In this document: positions 11,290-23,290 of the stretch, piece by piece
Position numbering within the stretch: position 1 is the first letter of the stretch
Layout: each line of letters starts with the position of its first letter
NCBI GenBank assembly: GCA_021442155.1
Contig: CM038222.1
Location: forward strand, 58,316,266-58,380,265
Direction: 5' to 3'
DNA length: 64,000 nt
Origin: Cymbidium sinense
Lineage: Eukaryota; Streptophyta; Magnoliopsida; Asparagales; Orchidaceae
Translations under genes and position numbers: made by a program
The notes under the pieces: generated by a model
The model's database searches: none
Seen by the model: the letters and a program-made list of their open reading frames with translations, nothing else
Told to the model about the DNA's origin: nothing

Positions 11290-11620
11290 TTTATTCATCG
11301 GCCGGTAGATAGACCATCAATCTTCGGTTAGATTACGGCTCGAATCGCGTGAGGATCGCAATCAGCCTTCGGTTTGCTGATGCATTTAGATCATCCGATC
11401 TCGTGCGGACAACCGTCGCCCGATCATGCGAACTCCTGATTGCGTGATGATCGAGTCGTCTGATCGGACGCGATCAAACTACATTGCTCGTTATCGGCAC
11501 ATTTTTTTTTCAGCGGCGTGGCCATCATGTGCGGGTATACGTGCACGCCATGCACGCCAATCTCCGCGTGCCATGTGGCACCACATTTGCCATGTCGTCA
11601 GCGTACTATGCTAAATAGAA
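11290..11620 (+). other. GC/CpG island inside the LTR
   Basis: About 330 bp rich in CG, CGATC and GCGTG words stand out from AT-rich surroundings. Equivalent islands occur in every long LTR copy: about 39,870-40,190, 33,740-34,060, 52,230-52,540 and 63,750-63,935. They are poorly conserved in exact sequence but conserved in place and composition. Short open frames here are compositional. Confidence 0.55.
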
Positions 11621-12889
11621 AAATCAGATTTCTGAGTTTAAAAATTATTTAAATCACCTAAAACTTCAAAAATTTATTAAAAAAATAAAATACTTAGCAA
11701 AAAATTACAAACAAGTGCTCGTTGGATTTGTATTTTTAGGAGGAATCCAATAAACCTAAAATCCTTAAATTTTACTGAATGGTTTGAGCTTAATTTAGGT
11801 TTTAGTAGAAATAAAGTTTCATTAATTACTCTAAAATTTAAGTTGATTGAGTTGAAATTTTTAGGAATTGAAATTAAAGTTAAAACACACATACCATAAA
11901 AATCTCAAGTGAAAAGGACTTTTAGATTGAGAGAAATTAAATTTTGAAGTTCGATTATCTATTTTAATAAAATAAATCAAATAAAAATCCAGAAATGTAC
12001 AAAAATCTTCAAAATGGCTTAGATCACTTTAGTTGACATCTAGGACTCTTAAGAAAATAATGTGATTTTCTGAATCCTAATGAACCCCAAACAAACACTT
12101 AAGATTAAAGTTTAATCAATTAAGGAATTAATTAAAACATAATCTAAAAATAATTTAAATGCCAAATCAAAATCAGAAGTGATGTAATACCCAAATGATT
12201 GGTAATCAAACCTTAAGTCAGAAAAGTATCATGTATCCCTCAAATGTGAATTTAAACATAATTGAACCTAATTGAGTTAATGAAATTCGATTAAATGATT
12301 AGATTTTTTTAAATTAAACTCGTAATTAAATAAAATCAATGAAACTTTAATGTAAAATCAAACTATTCTTGTTAAACCAACATCAAGTATTGAATCTTAA
12401 TTATATGAAACTACTTAACAAATTAAAATAAATTAAATATTAATTAATCATTAAATAAACTAAAAATCAAATTGATTAATAAACCAATTCAACATAATCA
12501 TTTGATATTAATCAAATTAAACCAAATATAGTTAAAGTAAACTTAATTAACATATGATTAAATCACATCTATTTGGAATAAGATAATTAATTAGCAATTA
12601 ATACATAAACCTAATAACTAAATCAAACATGAATGAAATCTAATGAACATAATAAATGAAGAAAATCAAACATAACTATGATTATGAATAATCAAGTTTA
12701 ATTGAAATAAAAATAAATAATTAAATCACTTAATCTAATCAAATGATAATAACAATAATCCTAATTAGATCAAACTTAAGTAAAATACTTAACTAAATCA
12801 AATCACTCACATGCAGAAAATTAAGTCATTAATTAAACAAATCTTTAATTAATCTGATAATTCAAAATTATCCTTAATCAAACTTAACT

Positions 12890-13620
12890 TTATTAACATC
12901 TAATTAATGCAAACTTAATGAATTAATCCATCATCTTGAATCAAATAAATTACATTAAAGTTAAAAAATTAAATCAAGCCACTAATTAATTTTAATCACA
13001 CCCCTCAAGTAAACTAATTTAGTTAATCAAGTTAATCATATTAAACCTAAGTTTAATCAAACATAAATGCAATTAAATACCAATCAGATCCTAAATTAAA
13101 CATAAATCATTTTTCATTACATTGATCTGGATAAATATAAAATAAATTAAGAATTAAATAAATCTTTATTTAATTTAATAATTAACTTAAGCACAATTTT
13201 TAATTAAACTAATTACCCTTCAACTAATCCAATTGAACAAACACCTAATTAATGTAAACTTAATGAATTAATCCACCATCTTAATAAACTAAACTAACTT
13301 TATAAATCACATTAAAATTAATTTAAATCAAACACTTAATTAATCTACTAATTAATTTGATCACACATCTTAAGTAAGCTAATTAAGTCAATCAAATTAA
13401 TCATATTAAACTTAAACTTAATCAAACATAAATGCAATTAAATATCAATCAAATCCTAAATTAAACATAAATCATTAAGTCATTAATTATATTATTAACC
13501 TAAATAAATATGAAATCAAATTAAAAATTAAACAAATCTTTATTTAATTTAGTAATTGATTACACCTCTTAAACAAGCTAATTAAGTTAATCAAATTAAT
13601 CATATTAAGCTTAAACATAA
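12890..13620 (+). repeat. Tandem repeats of about 350 bp inside the LTR
   Basis: The landmark AAACTTAATGAATTAATCCA recurs at about 12,911 and 13,256, with matching downstream blocks (CTCAAGTAAACTAATT, AACATAAATGCAATTAAATA) and a partial third unit from about 13,540. The 3' LTR holds three landmark copies at about 41,710, 42,085 and 42,467. Confidence 0.7.
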
Positions 13621-14156
13621 ATAAAATTTTAATTAAAATACAATTAAATATTAATCAAAACCTAAATTAAACCTAAATTATTAAGTCATTAATTACATCA
13701 TTAATCTAAACAAATATGAAATCAAACTGAAAATTAAACAAATCTTTATAATTAACCTAAACACACTTCTTAATTAAACTAATAATCACTTTGAACCTAA
13801 GCAAACCCATAGACTAATAAAGCTAATCAAATCAAATCAAATTAAATTAAATTAAGAAAGACTCTCATCAATTTAATATGTAATCAAATCAAATCTCATC
13901 CAACCTACTTAAGAAAAAGATAAACTAATTAACTATCCAATGTATGAAATTAGAATTCAAATCAAACTTTGATAAACATGACAAATGGATGAGATTAAAA
14001 ATAAAATCCTAATTATAAAGAATCAAATTCAATTAAAAATCAAAATAAAATCTCAATTAATCTAATCCAATCAAACTAAAAATAAAGGAACCATGATAAA
14101 CATAAAATTAAATCACATAACCATAATCAAAGAAGAGAATTAAATATTAATTTAAA

Positions 14157-14565
14157 AAGATATTGAATTATCAAGATATAATTAAACCAAAACATCTATT
14201 CTAAAATTAATCAATCAAAAACACATGGATTTAAACAAACTTAAACTTCATTAGATATTAAGGATATTGAATTATCAAGATTTAATTAAACCAAAACATA
14301 TAATCTAAAATTAATCAATAAAAAAATACATGGATTTAAACAAACTTAAACTTCATTAGATATTAAGGATATTGACTTATCAAGATTTAATTAAACCAAA
14401 ATATATAATCTAAAATTAATTAATAAAAAACACATGGATCTAAACAAACTTAAACTTCAATAGATATTAAGGATATTGAATTATCAAGATTTAATTAAAC
14501 CAAAACATCTAAATCAATCAATCAAACACTTAAATAAACTTAAATTATAAATTCTAAATCAAATC
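14157..14565 (+). repeat. Four tandem repeats of about 104 bp inside the LTR
   Basis: GGATATTGAATTATCAAGAT or a close variant begins at about 14,157, 14,262, 14,367 and 14,471, giving a period of 104-105 bp. Each unit ends in ACTTCATTAGATATTAA. The same array with four units is present in the 3' LTR (about 43,358-43,730), so it predates insertion of this element. Confidence 0.85.
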
Positions 14566-15401
14566 AAATGAATTGCACAAATTCAAATGGGCTAATTAAG
14601 ATACTTAAGGACCTTAGTTAGACTCTTTAGGAGTTAGGATGTAGAATATGATGAGTTCTGTCTACAAATGAAATTCATTCTATTATTCATTCTTGAAAAC
14701 CTAAACATCATTTTAACCAAATAAAAGTGAAATAAAAATGGAAAATAAATTATTAAATCATTTAAATTAAAATCACCCAAAGGTAAAATTTAAACAAATT
14801 CAAACTCCAAATTGAAACTTAAACTAAAGAAGCTTAGTAAAGTCTTGCCTTGCCACACAAGCCACATTAGAATATTAAGTCACTTCTAGTGCTAAGTTAG
14901 GGCATTGTATGTATGATGTTGTGTATTTATTTTGTGATGCAATATTTTAGATTGGATGTTGGGTGTATGCCTATGGATGGTAGTGATTAATTAATCATAT
15001 TTTAGGGGTTATGCTTTAGAGGCTGTTGTAATAAAAATATAAATGCGTTTGCTGTGTAGGTTGCTTAGCCCCTAAGCATAACTCATGTTAGGATAGTTGG
15101 GCTTGGTTACCCATGTGTGGGGTGCTAAATCCAAATTATTCATATAACTGTTTGGGTTGTATGGTGTGTTTAGCTAACATTTATTTTGTAGGTGTAATTA
15201 GATTTACTTTTCCTATTTTTAATATAATTTTATATTAGGAATTAAGATTAGTGCTATAGGGGATTAGGGTGAGTAGTGGCCAGAAGACTTAGTACACACA
15301 GGGCACCCTGTGATGCCTTTGGAGCAAATCAAATCAAAAAGAAGAAAATGAAGAAATGAAGAAAAGAAGACCCCTATAACATATATTATTTTTGTAATCT
15401 G

Positions 15402-15420
15402 GGTTGTATAAGGGTAGAGC
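15402..15420 (+). promoter_or_regulatory. Conserved TGTATAAGGGTAG box, candidate LTR TATA region
   Basis: GGTTGTATAAGGGTAG is kept in nearly all copies: here, about 44,624, and on the minus strand about 30,815, 49,305 and 61,905. It lies about 1.4 kb before the LTR 3' end, a plausible place for the U3/R boundary. Strong conservation in otherwise diverged sequence is the evidence; transcription start data would be needed to prove it. Confidence 0.35.
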
Positions 15421-16861
15421 TCGGCTACTCTTCTTTTTTGCCTCTTTTCGAGGTGTATGGCGGAACCCCACTACAGTGACCTTTTATTCTGTTATGGTAG
15501 TTAATAAATTATTTTATGTTGTGTTTAGATTGCACACTAGAACATCATGATTTTCATAGTTTCTTTATAATTGATGTTTGAATGTATGGCCTGAATGCGG
15601 TAGGCTCTTAGGATAAAAATTAATTTTTCTACACCAATTAATAACTTGTAATTAAAATTTAAAATAATTCATAACCTCACATAAAAGCCTAAAAATTAAA
15701 TTAAGGTAACAAAAAATATTTAGTAACCCCTTAGCTGGATGATTGTATGTATAACATCATGCATGTCATATTCTTTCACTCTTGTTAAGAGGGGGCTTCC
15801 ATCTATGCCAGAGAATAAAGATTTAACTTATAAGAGCTTTTGATGGAAGGACACCCCTTTCTCTTTTGATTTGGCCTATAATCAAGTTCTCATGCATTTA
15901 GGCATACAAAATTTCATAGCTTGTGTCAAAATAAAGAGTCCAAAAGAATCAAATAAATTTGATAAAACTTACATTAGATTAAGTCATGAATTTATACCAC
16001 TCATGCTGTAGTCTCTTAGGGAGTGAGTTTAAGGACTTTATCTCCTTTCTAAATAAACAACAACCTAGCCATCTTGTAAAGCATAAGACTTACCTACATG
16101 GATTTAAAGCATATGAGGAGTTAGTAGGCACTCAGGGTTATAAGTCAGGTCAGTGATTTATTCTCTTGTGGAAGTAAATCATATACCCATTTTGCCTTAG
16201 ATTTATGTCATATTTTGGCCCTCACTAAAGCTCCCTAGATTTAGGATATGAGGTAGCTGTTTCCTTTGGGCTACAAGCATGGATCCTCACATCTTAGGTA
16301 TTTTACAATCTTATGTTGCGGAATTATAAGCCCTAGCAATCTAATAAAATGTCAACTCAAATAATTAACTCTCTTCAATTTCAAATATAAAGCCCAATTA
16401 TAGGGTATATTGGAATGCTCACTAGGCTTCCTAGTATCATGCGTTTCTTTCTCCTTTGGATTCCAAAAATAAGTCTTCTACTTGATCTATCCCATTTGAT
16501 TTTCTAAAATAACCAATCCTTTGATAGTCTTAACCTTGAAATCTTTAAAATTTCTTAATCGAGTATTCTTAAGAATTCCTATTCCTTAGGATGTACTTAA
16601 CTATGGGGCTTGCCTCCAGAACTTAACAAACCGACTTAAAATAAAACTACTTTAATTTTCCATGTAAAGTAGGGAAAGATCTCTGGTATATTATTCATGC
16701 CTTAGGAGTCCTTATTAGGTGATTAGGTCCATTATAGGGTGGTGATTTCTATCTTTGAGATAGTACATCATTCCTTAATGTCATACCCAATCACTTCAAT
16801 AAGTATCCCCTAAGATCTTCATGGTATCCCACATCTCAAAATTAAACACCACAAATTTTTC

Positions 16862-16879
16862 TAGCAACTCCGCTAGGGA
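16862..16879 (+). other. Primer binding site, mutated
   Basis: TAGCAACTCCGCTAGGGA lies ten bases after the LTR end. It matches the TGGCGACTCCGCTGGGGA-type site that I recall from Tat/Ogre elements at three G-to-A changes. TGG at the start would pair with a tRNA CCA end. A second copy after the 3' LTR (46,125-46,142) reads TAGAAACTCCACTAGGGA. The identity of the tRNA is not established here. Confidence 0.55.
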
Positions 16880-17460
16880 TGGTTCCTCTCTCCATATTTA
16901 GTAAATAATTATTATCTCCAAGCATCGATAGTGGACTTATATTTTATTTAGGCTTGGGACTATCATTCTTTCCATTGGCACTTAGTTTATTTCATCCTTA
17001 AGCAAAGCTTGCCAATATCCTTTAGGTTTTAGGACCTCACTCCATGTAGGTCTTAAAATCCCTATTGGGTCCCCCAATAGGTGAAAATTAAAATTAATCA
17101 AACAAAGGAGATGACCAAAATTAAGAACCTATTCACCATCCTGATGGTGTGGTAAGGTTCATCCCATGAATAATAAGAAAATAAAACCTTATGCAAAATA
17201 ACATGTCTTTTCAAAAGCACTTTTTTCAAAATTCACATAATAAGAGATCTTTACATAAAAATTTGTAAGAAATTTTCAAAAAGGCACAAAACACATATAA
17301 CCAAACCTCGCTTAATAGATCCTATGATTGTTACAAGGAGGTTCCTTTTTAAAATAAAAATCAACCATTTTTAATGCCTTTTTCAAAAGTACATTTTCTT
17401 TAGAAATAGCTATCCCCATCCCACACACTCAAATTTGTTGGATGGAGATTCTATTTTTGA
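16880..17460 (+). other. Leader between PBS and the hairpin array
   Basis: Non-coding 5' leader of element 1. It contains an imperfect inverted motif, CCCTATTGGGTCCCCCAATAGG (about 17,061-17,082), and no open frame. It has no intact counterpart elsewhere in the window apart from its first 85 bp at 46,115-46,199. Confidence 0.5.
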
Positions 17461-17732
17461 ATAAAATCATGATATAAAATTGAAACTCCACTTAGCATAT
17501 TTCACTTGTGTTAGAGTTGAAGTTTTCCTCCTTTTCGAAAAGCAATAAATCATACACACACAAAAAAGAAGTCAAGACATATTTGAACCACTTGACATAA
17601 AATCATGATATAAAATTGAAACTCCACTTAGCATACTTCACTTGTGTTAGAGTTGAAGTTTTCCTCCTTTTCAAAAATTAATAAATCATACACACACAAA
17701 AAAGAAGTCAAGACATATTTGAACTCCCCCCA
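17461..17732 (+). repeat. 136-bp tandem duplication in the leader
   Basis: ATAAAATCATGATATAAAAT starts at 17,461 and again at 17,597. The two units are almost identical, including a CATACACACACAAAAAAGAA stretch. They are much closer to each other than most repeats in the element, so the duplication is relatively late. Confidence 0.9.
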
Positions 17733-18930
17733 CCCCACTTGACATACCCAAATTTGTTAAATGGGAGTTCCCCTTCCCTTGGACAAGGTAAAGCAAATTG
17801 AATTCTATTTGACACCATTTGCATTTTTCTACTAAAACTCCTTGCCAAAGTCTTGGACTTCAAGATACATTTGGATCTCATTTGACATGACCAAGTACGT
17901 TAAATGAGAACCCCTTTTTTCAAAAATCATAAGAACAAGTTGAACTCCATTTAACATACCTAAGTATGTTAAATAAGTTCTTTTCTTTCAAAAATCATAA
18001 ACACATTCGACTTTCACTTAACATACCAAATTTGTTAAGTGAGATTTTCATTTTCAAAATCATAAACACATTTGACTTTCACTTAACATATCAAATTTGT
18101 TAAGTGAGAGTTTCATTTTCAAAATCATAAACACATTTGACTTTCACTTAACATACAAAATTTGTTAAGTGAGAGTTTCATATTCAAAATCATAAACACA
18201 TTTGACTTTCACTTAGCATACCAAATTTGTTAAGTGAGGGTCTCTTTTCAACACATATTTGATCCCTATTTTAACATACCAAATTTGTTATATAAGGATC
18301 CAATTTTTCAGGTCAAACCACACTTAAGCTTTCATATAAAATACCAAATTTGTTAAGTGAGAGTCTCATTCTCAAAGAAAAAAAAATAAACATATCTCAA
18401 ACACATTTGGGGCTTTCACTCAACATAACCAAATTTGTTAAGTGGAACTCCCATCTTCAAAGAAAAGTAAATCTATCTCACAATCACATTTAACTTTCAG
18501 TTAACATACCAAATTTATTAAGTGAAAGTCTCATCATCAAGCACAAATCAAACACATATGTCCTCTACTTAACATACCAAATTTTTTTAAGTAAGAAGTC
18601 CCATTTTCAAATCAAAATCACACAATTAAATCTTCATAAGCAAAAATATTTCAAATACAAAATCACAACCTCTTCTTAGCATACTCAAATTTGCTAAGTA
18701 GAGGTCTTTCAAACTATCAATATTTTCAAACAAGATGCACAAAACACAAATATCTCCAAGAAAATCTCTCTCAAATTTTAAAACCCCACCCAACTTGCCT
18801 AAATTGATTGAGTATGGATTCTAAATCAAAATCAAATGGTAAAGACTCTCCTCAATATCCAAAATCTCTCCAAATATTTCAATGAACCCCACTTAACATC
18901 CTTAAGACTATTTAGTCTGGGTTTGAATTC
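17725..18930 (+). repeat. Array of hairpin-forming repeats in the 5' leader
   Basis: About 14 degenerate units of 60-110 bp each contain an inverted pair such as CACTTAACA...TGTTAAGTG around a TACCAAATT-type loop. The clearest run (about 17,998-18,250) has four 63-65-bp units joined by TCATTTTCAAAATCATAAAC. Further stems lie near 17,735, 17,880, 17,948, 18,268, 18,333, 18,418, 18,498, 18,567, 18,675 and, weaker, 18,790 and 18,892. Several units keep pairing although both arms have changed (CATTTGACA/CGTTAAATG, TTCTTAGCA/TGCTAAGTAG). The array ends about 100 bp before the gag start. Confidence 0.8.
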
Positions 18931-19036
18931 TAAATCAAATCTTGAGATCAATGATTGGAGGTGAATATCAAGGCAAGTGTCTAACTATATTTCAATAATA
19001 CAGATTTCAGTAGTTCTTCCACCCTCTACAACATCC

Positions 19037-22000
19037 ATGGCTCCCAACAAGTTCATGTTTTCCTTCCCCACTAGTCTAAACTTAGCCTTGGACTAGGCTA
19101 GTCTCTCTACTACTTACTCCACTGAGGTCATCTACTTTGGCCATGATTTTGAGGGGGTGAGAATTTCTTGTGAGGGGAAAACCCTCATTACAGTTAGCAA
19201 GGAGGAGGTGGCGGGGCAAACATCGCTTATCCGATTTGATATACCATTTGATTCTAAGTTTCCTCCACTAAAGAGGAAGGCAACTATTATTCCTGCTACC
19301 CCGCTAGTGTTAGTTTCTATGCCAGTTGTTCCAGCTCAGGGTTAGTCAGTTAATCCTAGTACAGCTCTAGCAAGGGCTACTACCCCCTACTTGGACACCC
19401 CAAAGGGGAAGACTGTCTTGGCTTCTAAGATAATCTCCTCCACATTTGAGGTGAGTGCTAGCTCTCGCTCTGTCATACCTACACGTACACAGTGCCGAAA
19501 TAAAAATCGTAAGGTCAAGTGACATCATAAGAGGGTGGAGGGAGAGATGGACACCGCTTCCTATGTGGCTGAGGAGGAATCTCCCTTTGAGATCTCTCCA
19601 CATTTAAGTGGTAGTAGGTTCCACCCCCTCTCAGCCTCAGATGGAGAAGATAGCTACATGAGGATTACTGCACTACCTCCACCACCAGCATATTTTAGTA
19701 CACTAGCTAGGAGCACATGAAACCCTATGCTCAGATAGCTCTGCGTCGAGCACGACGATCAAAGTCCAGATAATTTTGATCTGGATAATTATCCCTAGAG
19801 AGAGTCAAATCGATCAGAGAGGAGAGAGCCTTGAGGCTCGTGCATCAGAAGTAGAAGGGAGCGATAGAGGTTTGCCGCCAACCCTCCTGGATTTTCTCAT
19901 CGCCTCCCTAGCATCATTATAACATCATCATTCTTATCTGTGCTACTCATCATAAGAGGAGTAGGCCTACAGCCATGGGGCAGTCGGTGCTACCTCTGCA
20001 CTGCTTCACTCACCGCCCACCATCACCTATCTAGCTCATGGCATCCATCAATTCAACCAAGATCCAGAAGCCCCCATCTTGGGAAAGAACATCACCATTA
20101 GTGATCCAACTACGACCCAAGGATCCTTCTCCCTCTACTCCACTCATTGATGTGAGGTCGAGCTCCCATTTGACCTCCCCGCCTATGGAGAAGAAGAATG
20201 GACACAAGGCCACGGGGTCGTCACGCCACAATAGCTATAGTTACAGTTTTATCTTCCATCTATAAAGAGTGCGAAGGGGTAGAATATATAGATGTAGTGT
20301 CCATGGTAGTGAATCCTCCCACAAGTTCGTAGTGCTTGGATCAACATATACCTAGTGAGCACGCCTTAGACACAGTAATGGTAAGCAATGCCCGATGTAT
20401 GTTAAGGAGCATAGCCCCACTACCATCAACGGGTGTTTGTCCCCGCATGATTAGACCACTTTTCGTGAGAACGTCAAGACTTTGAAGAGGGAACTCCTTG
20501 GGAGATCACTGATGAAGAGGATGCTAGGTTAGTTTTGATCCGTAGAGGATGATCTCTTGGAGGACTCGAAGTCCATATGGTCGACACTAGGGGTTCCCTT
20601 AGTGATAGCCGTGAAGGTGTTGTAGTTGAAGAAGAAGACACTCATTCAACCCAACACCTTCCTGAAACTGAGAGATGAGCATATCAAGAAGATTAAAAAA
20701 AAGAGTTGAAGACTTGTTAGGTAGTCCTAGCACTTCAAAGCTCCATCAAGACACCTACTCCTTTAGAGGCCACCACCGGTTGTTGCATGTTCTATCACCA
20801 AGAGTACATCTCTCGTGAGTGATAGTAGCAGATGTGAAGGTCATAGTACCTCATGCGAAAGAGATATAAAGCATATGGTGAACAAAAGTGAAGGAAGAGT
20901 TGGCACAAACTCGAGGTGGCTCATCTATTCCAAAGGGTAGACCCTACCAAGGAATTTGATGGTCCAATATCCAAGGTTTTGTACCTCCTTCAAGATCTTT
21001 GATGGTAGTGGAAACCCTCAGCAAAGATATAGCACACTTTAGTGTACAACATGGAGGTAGTGATGCACTTCTCTTCTAACTCTTCAGTGATTGCATTGAT
21101 TGAACGCTAAATTGCCTAATGGTTCAAGACTTTGTGTTGGAGCACCTCTTCATCAAGAGGTTTGCTGGAGCCCAGCAAAGGGCAACTGTGGGTGACCTCA
21201 TTATGGCACAACAAAATCTCAATGAGCCCCTTATTGATTATATTCTCAGGTGGTGAAACCTAAGTATGAAATGCGAACCATAGCTGTCCGAACAACATGA
21301 TATAGAAATTCTTCTCAAGAATATTCATGGCTTGGTTGCTTTCATGCTCAAGGGATTTACAATCAAAACCTTTGAGAAATTAATCAACAAGGTGGCTAAC
21401 CTGTAAGGGGAAGCCAAATAGTTACCTTTTCAAGACCAATCGTTCAAGCCCAAGCCACATAAAGCATTCAAGAAGAAGCTAGGGATAGTAGTGTCAGTGG
21501 ACAAAGGGAAGTAGCCAATCAGAGCTTGATATGAGAGACCTCATGCAGAGCAGCCTCCATTATCCACCTCCTACCACCTCGCCAAGATACGCCACCAGCT
21601 ACCACGTGGTCGCCGCCACCTCCACAATATACTCAAGAATTACTCATATCCATGTGTAGCTATTACCCACCTACTCTTGCTGATAGATTGAATAAACCAT
21701 ATTCATTCAAGAGGGAGGTAGTTAGGAAGATCTTTAAGAATCTCTTAAAGAAACCTAACTTTCAGTTATCTGAGCCCAAGAGGCTGAAAGATGTGGGCAA
21801 GAGTAATGATCCTAACATTGCCCCTACCACCGCATGGTTAGTCATGTCTGAGGATTGTGTCACCTTTAAGGACTAGCAGCCTACAAGTCAAGAGCTATCA
21901 TATCCCCAAGGAATACTTATTAGAACAACCTCAGTTCTATCGAAGTAATTTTGGGATACTTGCAATCCTCTTAAGACAAAAAGAAGGTTGATATCTTTAT
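19037..22000 (+). pseudogene. Decayed gag of element 1
   Basis: An ATG in CCATGG context at 19,037 opens a frame (MAPNKFMFSFPTSLNLALD) that can be followed to about 19,720 across single stops at about 19,094, 19,342 and 19,519. Further on, 20,970-21,430 shows the retrotransposon gag domain with IKRFAGAQQRATVGDL, NEPLIDYILRW and LSEQHDIEILLKNIHG, with Trp-to-stop changes. At 21,650-21,876 the C-terminal Tat motif follows: PYSFKREVVRKIFKNLLKKP, EPKRLKDVGKSNDPN and EDCVTFKD, where the zinc-knuckle Cys/His positions are largely lost. Gag would form the virus-like particle; this copy cannot, because of many stops and frameshifts. Confidence 0.8.
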
Positions 22001-22889
22001 CCCAACCTCTAAAAAAGTGGTCTCTAAGATCAAGAAGCTTTCAGTGAAGTAACTCAAACCTCCAACATTAAGAAAGATTTGTAAGCTGCCAAAGACAACT
22101 TGAAGAAGGTGTCACCAAAGAACAACCTACCTTACTTGCCTGATAGCATAAGAACACAACCACCATCCAGTCCAAAGACTCCATCCACTATTACTACTAC
22201 TACTTCTTCCTCCACTAGCTTCCTCTTCGCATTGAGTATCAGATCGGACAAGGGCACTATACCCCTTACCCCACTTACTTTATTAGATTTCTATCATGTA
22301 CCTCCATCTAAGAAGAAATCAATGAAGAAAGCTTTCACTTACATCTTGTCCACTTATGATACTCTAGATTTTATTCCTCTCAAAAACTCTCCAAGTCTAC
22401 AAAATAATAATGATAACTCTAGTTTGATCATTCCTCTTCTGATTTAGAAATGGATTTTTCATTCTTGAATCATTCGGGTTCACCCATTGAGATTGATTTG
22501 GAGTCATCTCCACTATGATCCCATAGAGAAGTAGGTACACTGATGAGGTAGAACTTCACTAAATCATTTCATAAGGTCACCAAGTTAACCTTCGTGGCAA
22601 AAGTTCTACCTCCTGTGGCACCTCGTGATAAGGGTAAGCAAATCATTGGTTCTAAAGAGCAGATACCACAAGATGCTCCACCCATGGATATGCTTATGGA
22701 GGATCAAGCCAAGGTTGACTACAATGTCCTATCAGCACATCTTAAAGTCGCCGCCTAAGTTAAGCATATATGACCCTTATCTTATCCAAAGAGATGAGAA
22801 TCTCTAATCAAGGCTCTTCTTGATCCGAGATATGCTTAGCCCCGATCGCTATCAGGAGGAGGTTCACAATTCAAAAGACACTCTAGGAG
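22001..22889 (+). pseudogene. Gag-protease spacer of element 1
   Basis: Former coding sequence with Ser/Pro/Thr-rich low-complexity frames (about 22,100-22,447) and fragments up to 22,807. No catalytic motif is present. It joins gag to protease in the usual Tat polyprotein order and contains several stops. Confidence 0.5.
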
Positions 22890-23290
22890 TTACATTCAAC
22901 GATGAAGACTTACTTCTAGGAACAACCACGCATAACCTCCCTCTTTACATTACAGTGGATATTGGAAGATACAGATATCCAAAGTTCTTGTTGATCAGGG
23001 TGCATCAGTGAACATTATGAGTCTAAAAACCCTCGCTTACTTGAGGATTAACCTCTCCAAACTTTCAAAAGAGAGGATGATGTTGAGAGGATTCAATGAA
23101 CAATGTGAGAGGGCCTTAGGCTCTATAGTGTTATCATTAGAAGTAGATGATTGGAAGACTACCATGAAGTTTCATATTATAGACTCAGATACATCTTTCA
23201 ATGCTTTGCTTGGGAGACCGTGGATACATGAGAATAATGTGGTTCCATCCTCTCTACTTTAATGTATGAAGTTCATGAGGGGTGGGATTG
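22890..23290 (+). pseudogene. Aspartic protease domain of element 1
   Basis: A retropepsin-like domain of the Tat type. Around 22,980-23,010 the frame reads KVLVDQGASVNIMSLKTLAY, where the catalytic Asp of DxGAS is kept; a frameshift lies just before it. Downstream are [30 protein letters not shown] and VVPSSLL, then a stop in place of the usual Gln/His before CMKF. LLGRPWIH...VPSSLHQ is a hallmark of Tat-lineage proteases. A paralogous piece begins at 27,958. The domain is broken and not translatable as one piece. Confidence 0.85.

Larger units (their letters stand above)
8872..16851 (+). repeat. 5' LTR of element 1 (subfamily A, about 8.0 kb)
   Basis: The LTR starts TGTTGACCTCAC and ends AAATTAAACACCA, with TG...CA ends, and is followed ten bases later by a primer-binding-site-like motif. 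The same sequence recurs from 37,056 to 46,114 in the same order. Internal zones: an A/C-rich, G-poor zone full of TTGACC and CAATTG words (about 9,050-10,560); a GC island (about 11,290-11,620); a very AT-rich zone with two families of tandem repeats (12,300-14,560); and a less biased 3' third (14,600-16,851) with a conserved TGTATAAGGG box. I see no conserved open frame inside the LTR. Confidence 0.85.

Noticed and set aside
17725..18930. Regularly spaced repeats resembling a CRISPR array
   Set aside because: The 'spacers' are themselves repeated and the units are degenerate; the context is the leader of a plant retrotransposon.
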